The notes under the pieces are model-generated. The model had not been told where the DNA came from, ran no database searches, and was given only the letters and a program-made list of their open reading frames with translations. 64,000 bases of DNA from an uncultured Bacillota bacterium (GTDB lineage: Bacteria > Bacillota > Dehalobacteriia > UBA4068 > UBA4997), in NCBI GenBank assembly GCA_948907985.1, contig CAQWMM010000001.1:26472-90471 (forward strand), in the 5' to 3' direction. Within the stretch, counting starts at the first letter, position 1; each line of letters opens with the position of its first letter. Shown piece after piece: positions 53,101-62,132 of this stretch. Both the position numbers and the translations under genes were made by a program.

Positions 53101-56100
53101 TGTAAGCGGCGCATTAGTAGTTAATGCTAAGAGAACGGTTACGCTTGATTTAAATGGTTTTACGCTTGACCGAAATTTGCGGAATGGCGAGCCAAAGGGA
53201 AACGGCTGTGTTGTTATGGTTACTGGTGGTGAAGACCAATATAAATTGGCCAAATTTACATTAAAAGACAGCAGTGCAGAGCAAACCGGCAAAATAACAG
53301 GCGGTAATTCAAATAGCACGGGCGGCGCTATAACGATTTTAGGTGATGGCAAATTCATTATGGAGGGCGGCACCATTACCGATAATACTACTACTGGTAT
53401 GGGTGGCGGTGTTAGCGTTGAATCGGGAACTTTTGAGATGAAAGGCGGTAAGATTACCCGCAATACAGCTGGCAGTGCCGGTGGCGTGCATGTTAATACG
53501 GGAAAAACAATTACAGTTTCCGGCAAGGTTGAGATAACAGGTAATACAAATAGTGCCGGTGCTGATTCTAATGTTTGTTTATATGGAAATCAAATTAATT
53601 CCATTGGTAAAATTACAGCAAATAGTTTGAGCGCTGACTCGCGAATTGGCATTGATTCTGTAATTAAACCAGAAGAGGGAACTACGCTGCAAATCGGAAC
53701 TGACGACTCTTTAAGCGAGGAGCAAATAGCAACTGTTTTCAAGTCGGATATTTCTGGTTATAAGGTAACTAAAACAGAGGATAATAAGCTGTTTTTGACT
53801 GTGGGAAAAGTAAACCATACGCATGAAGTCAATGGCACAATAACTGAATTTACTAACGAAATTGCGCAGGCTTTTAACGAACTTACTGGCGCAGAAAAAA
53901 ATGTTCTCATAGATAACATTACCCTTACGGCAACCGCGACAACTGCTGGCGAAGTTCACCTGTGCTTAAACGGCAAGAAAATCACCGTGCCGGAGGGCAA
54001 ACCGGCGATTAAAGTTCCTGCTGAATCAACGCTTTATTTGTATGATTGCAGCGGGGAAACGCCTTTTGCCGGTTTGGCTAGCAGCGGCGGTATAGAAGTT
54101 GAAGCGGGCGGCACCGTGGTGTTCTATGGTAAAGACGGTAAGGAAAAGGACAGATATGCTCCGGAAAAGGGCAGCGAGGGCGGCAAAGTAACCGTTGACG
54201 CAAGCGGTAATATAACCGAAACGGAAAACCCCAGTACCGGTGATCATAAAACAGACCACCCGGATGAGGCAGGCAAATTCACTGCGCTTGATAAAAATAA
54301 TTGGCGTAATTTTATAGATGATATGCCGACTGATATTGTTCTGCCGGAACATCCGGAGGCTTATGCACATCTGAAAGCCGGAAATTATTATCTGGCTGAA
54401 AGCTTTAATTTTGACGATAAGGCCCTGCTGGTTTCCGGCCAAACAGAGTTCTGCCTTTATAACCATAACTTTAGCGTTGACGATAATCCTGACTGGATAT
54501 TTGAGCTTGGCCATAAGTTCTGGGTGCCGGAAAAAGCGGTTCTGAACGTGGTGGATTGCCAGCGCAATCTGCACATTATCTGGCTGTATGGCGGCAGGGT
54601 GTTCCTGCGCAATAAACCTGATGAGGAGATACCTGTTTTTGATGATAAATGGCTGACCATAATTGACGTGGACGAAGCGCGCGAAGATGAGATTGTGGTG
54701 GATACAAGCGGGGATGAGCCGAAAATTACTCTGCCGAAAAAAACTGCTTTGACGCAAAAGAATCCGAGTGATGAGATTATACAAACCATTACCAGCGATG
54801 AAAAGGGTGATTTGACGATAACTCCGGGCGAGCCTGAGACAGAACCGGTTATAAAGATTACCGGCGGCAAACCAGCGCTGAAACTGCCGGCAAAGCCGGA
54901 GGACGAAAGCGAGATTAGCGTTGAGGTTAAAGCTGACAGCGTTGTGCAGATTGGCGAAGAGCCGGAAATTACGGTGCAAGGCGAGGGCGAGGTTTTGCCG
55001 GGCGGCACGGTTATAGCCGAAAAAGTAAAGATAGAAACTGACGACGGCGAAGAACTTATTCTTGAGGGCACGGACAAAGCGCCGGTTGTCGTTAATCCAG
55101 ATGGTAAGGCTGAAGTTCCGGAGGGCGGCAGCATAACCAAAGAGGGCGTTAAAACAACTGTTAATAAGGTTGGCGGCAGCGAGCCCACCCCGGTTACCGT
55201 TGATAAGCAAGGCGATATTACCGCACCTGCCGACAGCGAACTGGCGGTTGCGCTGCCCGGCAAAGAGGATATAACTATTGTTATCGCTTTGCCGGCGTAT
55301 CCGGCAGAGGGTACGCTGGAAGTGAGCAAGGACGGCATTAAACCGCCCAAAGACAGCAATGTTAAAGTTGAAAAGGATAATATAACGATTGTTATTGCCT
55401 TGCCCTGGCCAAAGGACGGCGAACCCATTCCGCCGGGACAGCCGAATAAACCGGAGATTAAGTTTGACGATAAAGGCAATCCGATTGTTCCGCCGGGCAC
55501 TGTGGTTACTGATAAAGACAATAATAATCCGCAAACAGCTACCGACGAAAAACCTGTGATTAATTTGGAGACCGGCGTGCTGGAAAAACCGAACGATCCG
55601 GACAATCCAGACAATCCAGACAATCCAGATAATCCAGACAATCCAGATAACCCAGACAATCCAGATAACCCAGACAATCCAGATAACCCAGATAACCCGG
55701 ACAATCCGGATAACCCGGACAATCCGGATAATCCAGACAATCCGGATAACCCGGACAATCCGGATAATCCAGACAATCCGGATAACCCGGACAATCCAGA
55801 TGATAAAGTCGAGATAGATAACCCGAATAATTCTGATGTCAAAATTGTTGCTGTTCTGCCTGAACCGCAGCCAGGAGAAGATCCGCCGGCTGTTAAATAT
55901 GATAAAGACAAAAATCCGATTTTACCACCGGGGACAAAAATTGAGATTACAAACCCGAAAAAACCTGATGATAAGATTGTTGCTGTTCTGCCTAAGCCGA
56001 AAGATGGCGAGGAACTGCCACCTATTAAGTTTGACGAAAAGGGTAATCCGATTTTGCCGCCGGGAACCGAGATTACGATAACCAAAGACGGCAAACCACA

Positions 56101-56890
56101 AGAGCCAATAGTAGTAACCGAGGATAATCCGGTGTTGGATCTGAAAACCGGCGAAGTAACTCCGATTGGCGGCGATAAGCCCAAACCTGATAAACCCAGC
56201 AGACCGGGCACTTCCGGCGGCGGTGGCGGCGGTGGTTCGAGCAGGCCAAGCAAGCCCGGTAACCCCAGTGATAAACCGAGCAATCCCCCAGACGTTCCCG
56301 GGACGACGGGGCACGGTGGGCATGGGCATTTTGGCGACTGCCCGAAAGACGAAACCTGCCCGATCTGGCCATATACGGATTCTATCCCCACGGCCTGGTA
56401 TCATGACGGCGTGCATTACTGCATTGAGCGCAGTTTTATGATTGGCACCGCTCCGTTGCTTTGGGAGCCGAACATTCCGCTTTCACGCGCTATGGTGGCG
56501 CAGGTGGTTTATAACAAGGCCGGGCGCCCGGAGGTTGACGGCGAATGTATGTTTAACGATGTGGCACAGGAATGGTATTGGCCGGCGATTACCTGGGGCG
56601 GCAGAAATACCGTGCTGCTGGGCTATGGCAATGATAATTTTGGCCCTGAAGATCCGGTTACCAGAGAACAGTTGGCCACCATACTTTGGCGTTACGCCGG
56701 AAAACCGGCCGCCAGCAGCGAGCTTAAATTCTCTGATGCGGCAACAGTCAGCGATTATGCCAAAACCGCTCTTTGCTGGGCAAGCGAGCATGGCGTTATC
56801 ACCGGCTATCCGGATGGTACTTTCCTGCCGCAGGGCAACACTACACGCGCCGAGGCGGCCCAGATGTTTATGCGTTATTTTAATTTGTAA
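50126..56890 (+). CDS. giant SLH-anchored repeat adhesin
   Basis: 2254 residues from ATG 50126, after AAAGG; GTG 50123 is an alternative. A signal peptide (1-25, ending AAWA) is followed by modules of about 100 residues that recur with HTHPGSTNVFEGKD-type starts and LCLNGKKIT cores, and by two beta-helix-like Gly/Asn-rich stretches (GGTIAGNKT, GGVITDN, MSGGEISGNT; about 330-600 and 1055-1160). Acidic Lys/Glu/Pro-rich repeats (IVIALP, LPPGT) follow, then 22 Asp-Asn-Pro units, a Gly-rich linker, and three SLH domains at the C-terminus (FNDVAQEWYWPAI, GYPDGTFLPQGNTTRAEAA). It should be a long surface fibre bound to cell-wall polymer, likely an adhesin; the ligand is unknown. Confidence 0.88.
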   Translation: MKKPLIGVTFVALALLFMLSSAAWAVNANNPYNVGNDTQNADTKDGAQITQSNLLLSSGEESNKQTLYTPLNSGRENSQAVDFVEAWQIAAADGGTITLLTDVTATAEDCSAPGVFVQVPQGGQITLDLNGHRLEGGEDIACLIYISSGAQLVVTDNEQGLGVISGVVYTDDSADDEAEWGRLVVLAGQIVNPSVMTLADETSHKHLMDTYNNILAGAGNWQEVTFEKKLTSLDGQLCVDGEPVEGNELESGNYYVAGDIELNSAIHIVNDGLVRICLNGHVIKQTGDNARVIHINRISSTSAPRGNRLYICDCHPETTHPGLDPVLAGITGGLITGGNTQGTSGGSSTLGGAGIIILSQGELHMYGGTIAGNKTDHDGGGIGCGGTFNMFGGVITKNEAAADGGGVSNGGTFYMSGGVITDNKAENGGGVNHIANGWRFTQGVISNNTAKSNGGGVYITGNTPYITMSGGEISGNTAASGGGIYRDGGTSNNNSLAGGVIKGNKAINGNGGGVYNGYTTDISDIKIIGNYASGVGGGVYLGTGSLSFAKTPKIYGNTAGSEPKPNNVYIGQGTYGPRQFTIDATPKNALTIDARVGFSAEPSAGSGSEERLQIQSDRASDDYKKYVGPFFADDSENCYISFGDESKVLYFHIGGDGIGKHTHPGSTNVFEGKDINDFVSGTIGTAGGTAFYYLQENVQLTNTVKILGQVNLCLNGKKITCQNKELPIFQVPVGSVLKISNHEGGFDDEGNYSFADLAETGGIKVDKGGRVLVLCDLEHTNDLLADKNCTVIVKANGDIVEKHGHDELTFTDKKTLGSSLSTGDYYLTEEVTLDDTVEINGTVNLCLNGQKITGNKETQIFSVPADGVLHIFDCQNNAFTNLAATGGIKVAKDGQVIITQNGVTKTFKAEEECVVAINAGGTISEIEAAYYKSTTDTTGEPDAIGTFAEMWNKANDSSHSSQPSSGTVKLLRNVTADEDGRFPGVSGCAVNSVSGALVVNAKRTVTLDLNGFTLDRNLRNGEPKGNGCVVMVTGGEDQYKLAKFTLKDSSAEQTGKITGGNSNSTGGAITILGDGKFIMEGGTITDNTTTGMGGGVSVESGTFEMKGGKITRNTAGSAGGVHVNTGKTITVSGKVEITGNTNSAGADSNVCLYGNQINSIGKITANSLSADSRIGIDSVIKPEEGTTLQIGTDDSLSEEQIATVFKSDISGYKVTKTEDNKLFLTVGKVNHTHEVNGTITEFTNEIAQAFNELTGAEKNVLIDNITLTATATTAGEVHLCLNGKKITVPEGKPAIKVPAESTLYLYDCSGETPFAGLASSGGIEVEAGGTVVFYGKDGKEKDRYAPEKGSEGGKVTVDASGNITETENPSTGDHKTDHPDEAGKFTALDKNNWRNFIDDMPTDIVLPEHPEAYAHLKAGNYYLAESFNFDDKALLVSGQTEFCLYNHNFSVDDNPDWIFELGHKFWVPEKAVLNVVDCQRNLHIIWLYGGRVFLRNKPDEEIPVFDDKWLTIIDVDEAREDEIVVDTSGDEPKITLPKKTALTQKNPSDEIIQTITSDEKGDLTITPGEPETEPVIKITGGKPALKLPAKPEDESEISVEVKADSVVQIGEEPEITVQGEGEVLPGGTVIAEKVKIETDDGEELILEGTDKAPVVVNPDGKAEVPEGGSITKEGVKTTVNKVGGSEPTPVTVDKQGDITAPADSELAVALPGKEDITIVIALPAYPAEGTLEVSKDGIKPPKDSNVKVEKDNITIVIALPWPKDGEPIPPGQPNKPEIKFDDKGNPIVPPGTVVTDKDNNNPQTATDEKPVINLETGVLEKPNDPDNPDNPDNPDNPDNPDNPDNPDNPDNPDNPDNPDNPDNPDNPDNPDNPDNPDNPDNPDNPDNPDNPDDKVEIDNPNNSDVKIVAVLPEPQPGEDPPAVKYDKDKNPILPPGTKIEITNPKKPDDKIVAVLPKPKDGEELPPIKFDEKGNPILPPGTEITITKDGKPQEPIVVTEDNPVLDLKTGEVTPIGGDKPKPDKPSRPGTSGGGGGGGSSRPSKPGNPSDKPSNPPDVPGTTGHGGHGHFGDCPKDETCPIWPYTDSIPTAWYHDGVHYCIERSFMIGTAPLLWEPNIPLSRAMVAQVVYNKAGRPEVDGECMFNDVAQEWYWPAITWGGRNTVLLGYGNDNFGPEDPVTREQLATILWRYAGKPAASSELKFSDAATVSDYAKTALCWASEHGVITGYPDGTFLPQGNTTRAEAAQMFMRYFNL
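55601..55798 (+). repeat. 22 tandem 9-base units encoding Asp-Asn-Pro
   Basis: Units are GAY-AAY-CCR. Within them a 36-base block (four units) is repeated exactly, so copies have multiplied recently. Because the unit is nine bases, gain or loss keeps the frame and changes only the stalk length of the SLH adhesin. Confidence 0.97.
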
Positions 56891-57151
56891 AAAAACGCTG
56901 CGGAGCAAAGTGTAGATACGGTTACAATTTAATGCTAAAATAAAGGTAGACACAGAATAGTTAAGTCTGTGTCTGCTTTTATTTAATAGCGTATAAAATG
57001 TATGGCCTGGAATATAATTGATATTTAATATAGGAAAATTTGGGAAATACAGGATTGTTTTAAATTTTATAAAATAATTATAGACGAGCGCGGAAAAATT
57101 TGTTATAATTATAAAGTTAAGTTAGGCAAAATTGGGAAAGGAGCTGCTGGC
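56891..57151 (+). terminator. gap with terminator of the giant gene
   Basis: AGACACAGA (56948-56956) and TCTGTGTCT (56966-56974) form a stem followed by GCTTTTATTT. TATAAT near 57100 could be the -10 of the next gene. No gene is seen. Confidence 0.75.
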
Positions 57152-57634
57152 ATGGCGGAAAACATTTTAAGGCCACCTTTTATGGAGGCGGATTGGCCAA
57201 CTAAAATTGAATATATGAACGAAAACGAGAATTTTTATTACTCGGATGGTCTGGAGGTTGTGGAACTGGCCCAGGGCTGGGTGCATATGATTTTGCCGGT
57301 ACAGAAACGCCACCTGAATTTGCAGGGTATGGTGCATGGCGGCTGGCTGGCCTCTTTGATTGGTCAGGCGGCTGGCAAGGCGGCGCTTTCCTATGGCTAT
57401 TTTGTAACGCCTGAGCAGATTTCTTTAAATTATCATAACAGTTGCAGCGGCGGCGTGCTGCACGCGGTGGCCAGCGAAAAGAACCGTGGCAAGCATTTGG
57501 GCATTTATACGGTGGATGTGCGGGACGATGCGGGGCTGTTGATTGCCTCCGGCACGGCCACGTTATATATTCAGGATAAACAGGTGGATTTTTCGCGGGA
57601 AAAACGCCAGGTGGCGCGGGAAGATTTTATTTAG
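57152..57634 (+). CDS. PaaI-type hotdog thioesterase
   Basis: 160 residues. Hotdog-fold signature NLQGMVHGGWLASLIGQAAG with the HGG turn, followed by TPEQISLNYHNSC and VDVRDDAGLLIASGTATL. Such enzymes hydrolyse acyl-CoA or aryl-CoA thioesters in the cytosol. AAGGAG lies 10 bases before the ATG. It is 12 bases before argS, so it probably shares its transcript; no functional link is evident. Substrate unknown. Confidence 0.85.
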   Translation: MAENILRPPFMEADWPTKIEYMNENENFYYSDGLEVVELAQGWVHMILPVQKRHLNLQGMVHGGWLASLIGQAAGKAALSYGYFVTPEQISLNYHNSCSGGVLHAVASEKNRGKHLGIYTVDVRDDAGLLIASGTATLYIQDKQVDFSREKRQVAREDFI

Positions 57635-57646
57635 GAGGACTTGTTT

Positions 57647-59338
57647 ATGAATTGGTTGGAGGAAACGCGTTTTCATTTAAAAGAGGATTTGCGGCAGGCG
57701 GCAGAGGCGGCGCGTGCCGCCGGCGAACTGAACTTTGAGAGCCTGCCGGATTTTGTGATTGAACAGCCCCGGGAAAAAGCACATGGCGATTTTGCGGCCA
57801 ATCTGGCTATGCTGCTGGCCAGACAGGCTAAAATGGCGCCGCGTAAAATTGCCGAACTGCTGGTGGCCAGACTGTATCAGAATGAGCCGGCGGTTTGGGT
57901 GGACAGGGTGGATATTGCCGGCGCTGGTTTTATCAATTTCTATATGAAACCGCATTGGCTGACCGACGGCCTGGCCGACGCGGCGGCGCGCGGCACGTCC
58001 TTTGGCGAAAGTGATTTTGGCCGGGGCGAGCGGGTTAATGTGGAGTTTGTTTCTGCTAATCCAACCGGCGAATTGCACCTGGGCAACGCCCGGGGCGCGG
58101 CGATCGGCGACAGTTTGGCCAATATTATGCAGGCCGCCGGTTTCGCGGTGGAGCGTGAATATTATATTAACGACGCGGGCAAGCAGATTGAGAATTTCGG
58201 CCTTTCTCTGGAGGCGCGTTATTTGCAGCAGTTGGGGCAGGAGGCGGAGTTTCCGGCAGACGGCTACCATGGCGAAGATATTATTGAAACCGTGAAAAGC
58301 TATATTGCCGCCGAGGGGGACAAGCTTTTGGCGGTGCAGCCGGATTTGCGCCGCGAGATTTTAACCCGCTTTGGCCTGCAAAAAAAGCTGGACGCTATCC
58401 GCGCCGCGCTGGCGCATTATGGCGTTGAGTATGACACCTGGTTCAGCGAGCAGACTCTGCACGACGGCGGCGCGGTGAAAAAGGTGGTGGCTGATTATAA
58501 GGAGGCCGGTTTGCTGACGGAGCAGGACGGCGCGCTGTGGTTTGCGGCGGATCAGTTCGGTTGTGAAAAACCGGAGGTTTTGGTGCGGGCTAACGGTATC
58601 CCCACCTATTATGCCGCGGATATTGCCTATCACCGAAACAAGTTTGAGCGCGGTTTTAAACACTTAATTAATATCTGGGGCGCGGATCATCATGGCCATG
58701 TGGCGCGGCTTAAAGCGGCGGTGGGCGCTCTGGGCTATCCGGCTGCCGAGGGGCTGGAAGTTATCCTGATGCAGTTGGTTCGCCTGTTCTCTGACGGTGA
58801 GATTGTCAAAATGTCGAAACGCTCCGGCACCTATGTTACACTGGAGGAGTTGGTGGACGAGGTTGGCCGGGACGCGGCGCGCTTTTTCTTTGTGATGCGC
58901 TCGGCGGACAGCCAGATGGACTTTGATCTTGATTTGGCTAAGAGTCAGTCCATGGATAATCCGGTTTATTATGTGCAGTATGCCCACGCCAGAATTAACA
59001 GCATTTTGCAGCAGGCGGCGGAGTCGGGCGTGGAACTTGCCGATTTGGCGCAGGTTAAATTTGAACTTTTGCAGGACGAGGCGGAGCGCGATCTGCTGCG
59101 CAAGCTTTTGGCGCTGCCGGATGAGATTGCGGCGGCTGCCGCCCAGCGCGCGCCCCATAAAATTGCCGCTTATGTTATGGAGCTGGGGGCGCTCTTCCAC
59201 AGTTTTTATGCCGTCTGCCGGGTTTTGGGCGTGGACAGTGATTTGCAGCAGGCCCGGCTGTGGCTGTGCAAGGTTACGGCTGGCGCGGTGGCTAAGTGTT
59301 TGGGGCTTTTGGGCGTGTCGGCTCCCGATAAAATGTGA
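57647..59338 (+). CDS. argS: arginyl-tRNA synthetase
   Basis: 563 residues from ATG 57647 (AGGAGG 8 bases upstream; TTG 57641 in frame is less likely). N-terminal Add-1 domain; class I motif HLGNARGAAIGD (HIGH type) and KMSKRSGTY (KMSKS type); C-terminal anticodon-binding DALR domain with VYYVQYAHARI. It charges tRNA-Arg. It ends 11 bases before the ATG of the second pyrG-like gene, whose ribosome site overlaps the argS stop. Confidence 0.96.
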   Translation: MNWLEETRFHLKEDLRQAAEAARAAGELNFESLPDFVIEQPREKAHGDFAANLAMLLARQAKMAPRKIAELLVARLYQNEPAVWVDRVDIAGAGFINFYMKPHWLTDGLADAAARGTSFGESDFGRGERVNVEFVSANPTGELHLGNARGAAIGDSLANIMQAAGFAVEREYYINDAGKQIENFGLSLEARYLQQLGQEAEFPADGYHGEDIIETVKSYIAAEGDKLLAVQPDLRREILTRFGLQKKLDAIRAALAHYGVEYDTWFSEQTLHDGGAVKKVVADYKEAGLLTEQDGALWFAADQFGCEKPEVLVRANGIPTYYAADIAYHRNKFERGFKHLINIWGADHHGHVARLKAAVGALGYPAAEGLEVILMQLVRLFSDGEIVKMSKRSGTYVTLEELVDEVGRDAARFFFVMRSADSQMDFDLDLAKSQSMDNPVYYVQYAHARINSILQQAAESGVELADLAQVKFELLQDEAERDLLRKLLALPDEIAAAAAQRAPHKIAAYVMELGALFHSFYAVCRVLGVDSDLQQARLWLCKVTAGAVAKCLGLLGVSAPDKM

Positions 59339-59349
59339 GGACGCAAAAA

Positions 59350-60909
59350 ATGACTAAATATATATTCTTCACCGGCGGCGTGGTGTCGTCGCTGGGCAAG
59401 GGGTTGACGGCGGCCTCTCTGGGTACGCTGCTGAAAGGACGCGGCCTGAAAGTGGGCGTGCTGCGGCTGGATACCTATTTTAATACTGATACCGGCCAGA
59501 TGAACCCCTATCAGCACGGCGAGGTTTTTGTTACCAACGACGGCAGCGAAACCGATTTGGCGCTGGGGCATTATGAGCGCTTTATGAATATGAGCCTGGG
59601 CCAAAGCTGTTGCAGTACGCTGGGGCGGATTTACCGGCGGATTTTAGACCGTGAGCGGGCGGGCGATTTTGGCGGCAATACGGTGCAGGTGATTCCGCAC
59701 GTTACCAATGAGATCAAGCGCACGATCACCAGCGGTTTGGCTGAACTGGCCTTTGACGTGATTATTGTGGAAATCGGCGGCGTGGTGGGCGATATTGAAT
59801 CACTGGCTTTTTTGGAAACCATTCGCCAACTGCGCCATGATTTGGGCAAGGAAAACACGCTGTTTGTACATGTGGCGCTGGTGCCCTATCTGCGCGTGGC
59901 TGGCGAGGCCAAAACTAAACCGGTGCAGCATAGCGTCAAAACCATGCGCAGTCTGGGTTTGCAGCCGGACGTGGTTATTTGCCGTACCGAGGTGGAGCTG
60001 GACGAAACCGCCATCAGCAAAATATCCCTGTTCTGTGATATTGAGCGGGAGGCCGTTTTGCAGGAGGCCTATACTGATAATGTTTACGAGTTGCCGCTTA
60101 AACTGCACCAGCAGGGATTGGACCGAATTGTGGCGGAGCGGCTTAATCTGCCGGAGGCCGAGGCGGACATCAGCGGCTGGCGGGCCTTTTATCAGCGCAG
60201 TCTGGCGGCGGATAAGCCGGTTAAGCTGGCGCTGGTGGGCAAATATACCAGCCTGCCCGACGCTTATATCAGCCTGACGGAGGCCCTGCACCACTGCGGT
60301 ATTAATTTGGGGCTGAACGTGCGGGTGGATATGCTGGCCGCGCAGGAACTGGAGCGCGGCAATACGGCGGAGGTTCTGGCGGAATATGCCGGGTTGGTTA
60401 TTCCGGACGGTTTTGGCGTGCGCGGCACCGAGGGGATGATTTTAGCCGCCGGTTGGGCGCGGCAGCAGCAAAAGCCCTGTTTGGCGATTGGCATGGGGCT
60501 GCATGCCCTTTTGGTGGATTTTGCCCGCCATGTGGCGGGAATGGCCGCCCAGATGCCGGAGAGCGGCACAACCGACGTGCTTTTCCAGGCCCGGGGCGGC
60601 AGCGGCAGTTTGGAATGTGGCCTGCTGCCAATCAGCCTGTGCGAAAAAAGCCGTCTGGCCGGGATTTACGGCCGGCTGGAAATTCACGAGCGGCACCGCC
60701 ACCGCTATGTGCTGCGGGAGGATGCGGCGGCGGAACTGGCCAGGGCCGGCCTGACAATCTGCGCGCGTTCGGCAGAGAGTAATTATGTGGAGGCGGTGGA
60801 ATTGCCGGAGCATCCCTGGCTGATCGGCTGTCAGTTCCACCCGGAATTTTTGTCCCGGCCGGAGCAGCCCCACCCGCTGATTATGGACTTTTTGCATAAT
60901 TTTGTTTAA
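59350..60909 (+). CDS. CTP synthase paralog lacking the glutaminase cysteine
   Basis: 519 residues from ATG 59350 (GTGAGGA 8 bases upstream). It is full length and clearly PyrG-related: [46 protein letters not shown]. But the glutaminase nucleophile position reads LAIGMGLHALL, with Gly381 where active enzymes have Cys (ICLGMQ in the other copy). The oxyanion PGGFG is PDGFG (Asp353), and KLDPY is RLDTY. It cannot use glutamine by the known mechanism. It may use free ammonia, act as a regulatory or filament partner of PyrG, or have a new substrate. The canonical pyrG is at 41938-43548. Confidence 0.9.
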   Translation: MTKYIFFTGGVVSSLGKGLTAASLGTLLKGRGLKVGVLRLDTYFNTDTGQMNPYQHGEVFVTNDGSETDLALGHYERFMNMSLGQSCCSTLGRIYRRILDRERAGDFGGNTVQVIPHVTNEIKRTITSGLAELAFDVIIVEIGGVVGDIESLAFLETIRQLRHDLGKENTLFVHVALVPYLRVAGEAKTKPVQHSVKTMRSLGLQPDVVICRTEVELDETAISKISLFCDIEREAVLQEAYTDNVYELPLKLHQQGLDRIVAERLNLPEAEADISGWRAFYQRSLAADKPVKLALVGKYTSLPDAYISLTEALHHCGINLGLNVRVDMLAAQELERGNTAEVLAEYAGLVIPDGFGVRGTEGMILAAGWARQQQKPCLAIGMGLHALLVDFARHVAGMAAQMPESGTTDVLFQARGGSGSLECGLLPISLCEKSRLAGIYGRLEIHERHRHRYVLREDAAAELARAGLTICARSAESNYVEAVELPEHPWLIGCQFHPEFLSRPEQPHPLIMDFLHNFV

Positions 60910-61010
60910 AAAATGTTTATGGTGTTGATAAAAAATTGTTCATAAAAATTTAATCAGATTGCCATAATTATAGTGGATTATTATTGATAAAGACTGCGAG
61001 GGAATGTTTT

Positions 61011-62123
61011 TTGAGTGTAACAGATGAATATCAGTTCCGTCTGCTGGCCGACGAGCCGGGCAATGCGGAAAAATTTGACGCTTTTGTGGCGGCGCACCCG
61101 AAAGGGCACGTTTTGCAAAGCTGGAATTGGGGCCGCGTTAAGCAGCCCGCCTGGCAGCCGCTGCGTCTGGTGGCGGAAAAGCAGGGGCGGATCTGCGGCG
61201 CTGTTTTGCTGCTGCAACGGCAGCTGCCGGCTGGCCTGGGGCAGATTTTTTACTCTCCCCGGGGGCCGGTGCTGGATATTAACGACGAGGCGCTTTGGCG
61301 GCAAATGACGGCGGAGGTTGGCCGGCTGGCTAAGGAGCGCGGGGCGATTTACTGGAAGATTGACCCCGATGTGGATGTGGACGCGCCGGAGGCTGCGGTT
61401 TGGCGCGAGCGCCTGCGGCAGGCCGGCTTTGCCCTGGTGGATAAAGGCGAGGGCTTTGAGGGGATTCAGCCGCGTTTTGTGTTTCGGCTGGATATCTCGC
61501 CGGATATTGAAACCCTGCTGGCCAACTGCCACCAGAAAACCCGCTATAATATCCGTCTGGCCGGGCGAAAGGGCGTGGAGATTGTCAGCGGAGCCGGGCG
61601 GGAGTGTTTGCCGGAATTTTACCGGATTTTGACCACCACTGCCAGCCGCGATCATTTTCTGATTCGGCCTTACAGCTATTTCGAGGGCTTTTATGACTGT
61701 CTGCACCCGGTCGGCCAGACCGAGCTTTTTATGGCTTATTATGAGGGCGAGGCGATCGCCGGCACGCTGGCTTTCCGGATGGGGGATAAGGCCTGGTATA
61801 TTTACGGGGCCAGCTCAAATTCGCACCGCAATTTGATGCCCAACTATCTTATTCAGTGGACGATGATTGAGTGGGCCAAGGCGCAGGGCTGCACGATGTA
61901 TGACTTTCGGGGCGTGCCGGGCCATGTGGCGGAGGATCACCCGCTTTATGGCTTGGTTAAGTTTAAAAAAGGTTTCGGCGGTAAGTATACGGAGTTTATC
62001 GGCGAATATGATTTGGTGTTTAACTCCGGAAAATACAAAATGTATAACTTTTTAGAACCGATTTACCAAAAAAATGTGCGCAAAATTATTAATTTGAAGA
62101 AAAAGCTGAAAGGTCAGAATTAG
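61011..62123 (+). CDS. FemX/FemAB-family peptidoglycan aminoacyltransferase
   Basis: 370 residues from TTG 61011 (GAGGGAA six bases upstream; TTG 60984 is a weaker choice). Two GNAT-like domains: HPKGHVLQSWNWGRVKQ at the start, KTRYNIRLAGRKGV in the middle, and YLIQWTMIEWAKAQG with GVPGHVAEDHPLYGL and FKKGFGG at the end, all typical of FemX/FmhB/MurM. These enzymes add an amino acid from aminoacyl-tRNA to the lysine side chain of lipid II. The alanine racemase next door supports a wall-precursor role. The exact amino acid is unknown. Confidence 0.85.
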   Translation: MSVTDEYQFRLLADEPGNAEKFDAFVAAHPKGHVLQSWNWGRVKQPAWQPLRLVAEKQGRICGAVLLLQRQLPAGLGQIFYSPRGPVLDINDEALWRQMTAEVGRLAKERGAIYWKIDPDVDVDAPEAAVWRERLRQAGFALVDKGEGFEGIQPRFVFRLDISPDIETLLANCHQKTRYNIRLAGRKGVEIVSGAGRECLPEFYRILTTTASRDHFLIRPYSYFEGFYDCLHPVGQTELFMAYYEGEAIAGTLAFRMGDKAWYIYGASSNSHRNLMPNYLIQWTMIEWAKAQGCTMYDFRGVPGHVAEDHPLYGLVKFKKGFGGKYTEFIGEYDLVFNSGKYKMYNFLEPIYQKNVRKIINLKKKLKGQN

Positions 62124-62132
62124 GCGGTTGCT

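Noticed and set aside
55601..55798. Regular short repeats that might suggest a CRISPR array
   Set aside because: Units are 9 bases with no spacers and lie in frame within a coding gene.
54457..56391. 644-codon minus-strand frame rich in Ser-Gly-Leu repeats
   Set aside because: It is the reverse reading of the Asp-Asn-Pro repeat and acidic repeats of the SLH adhesin.
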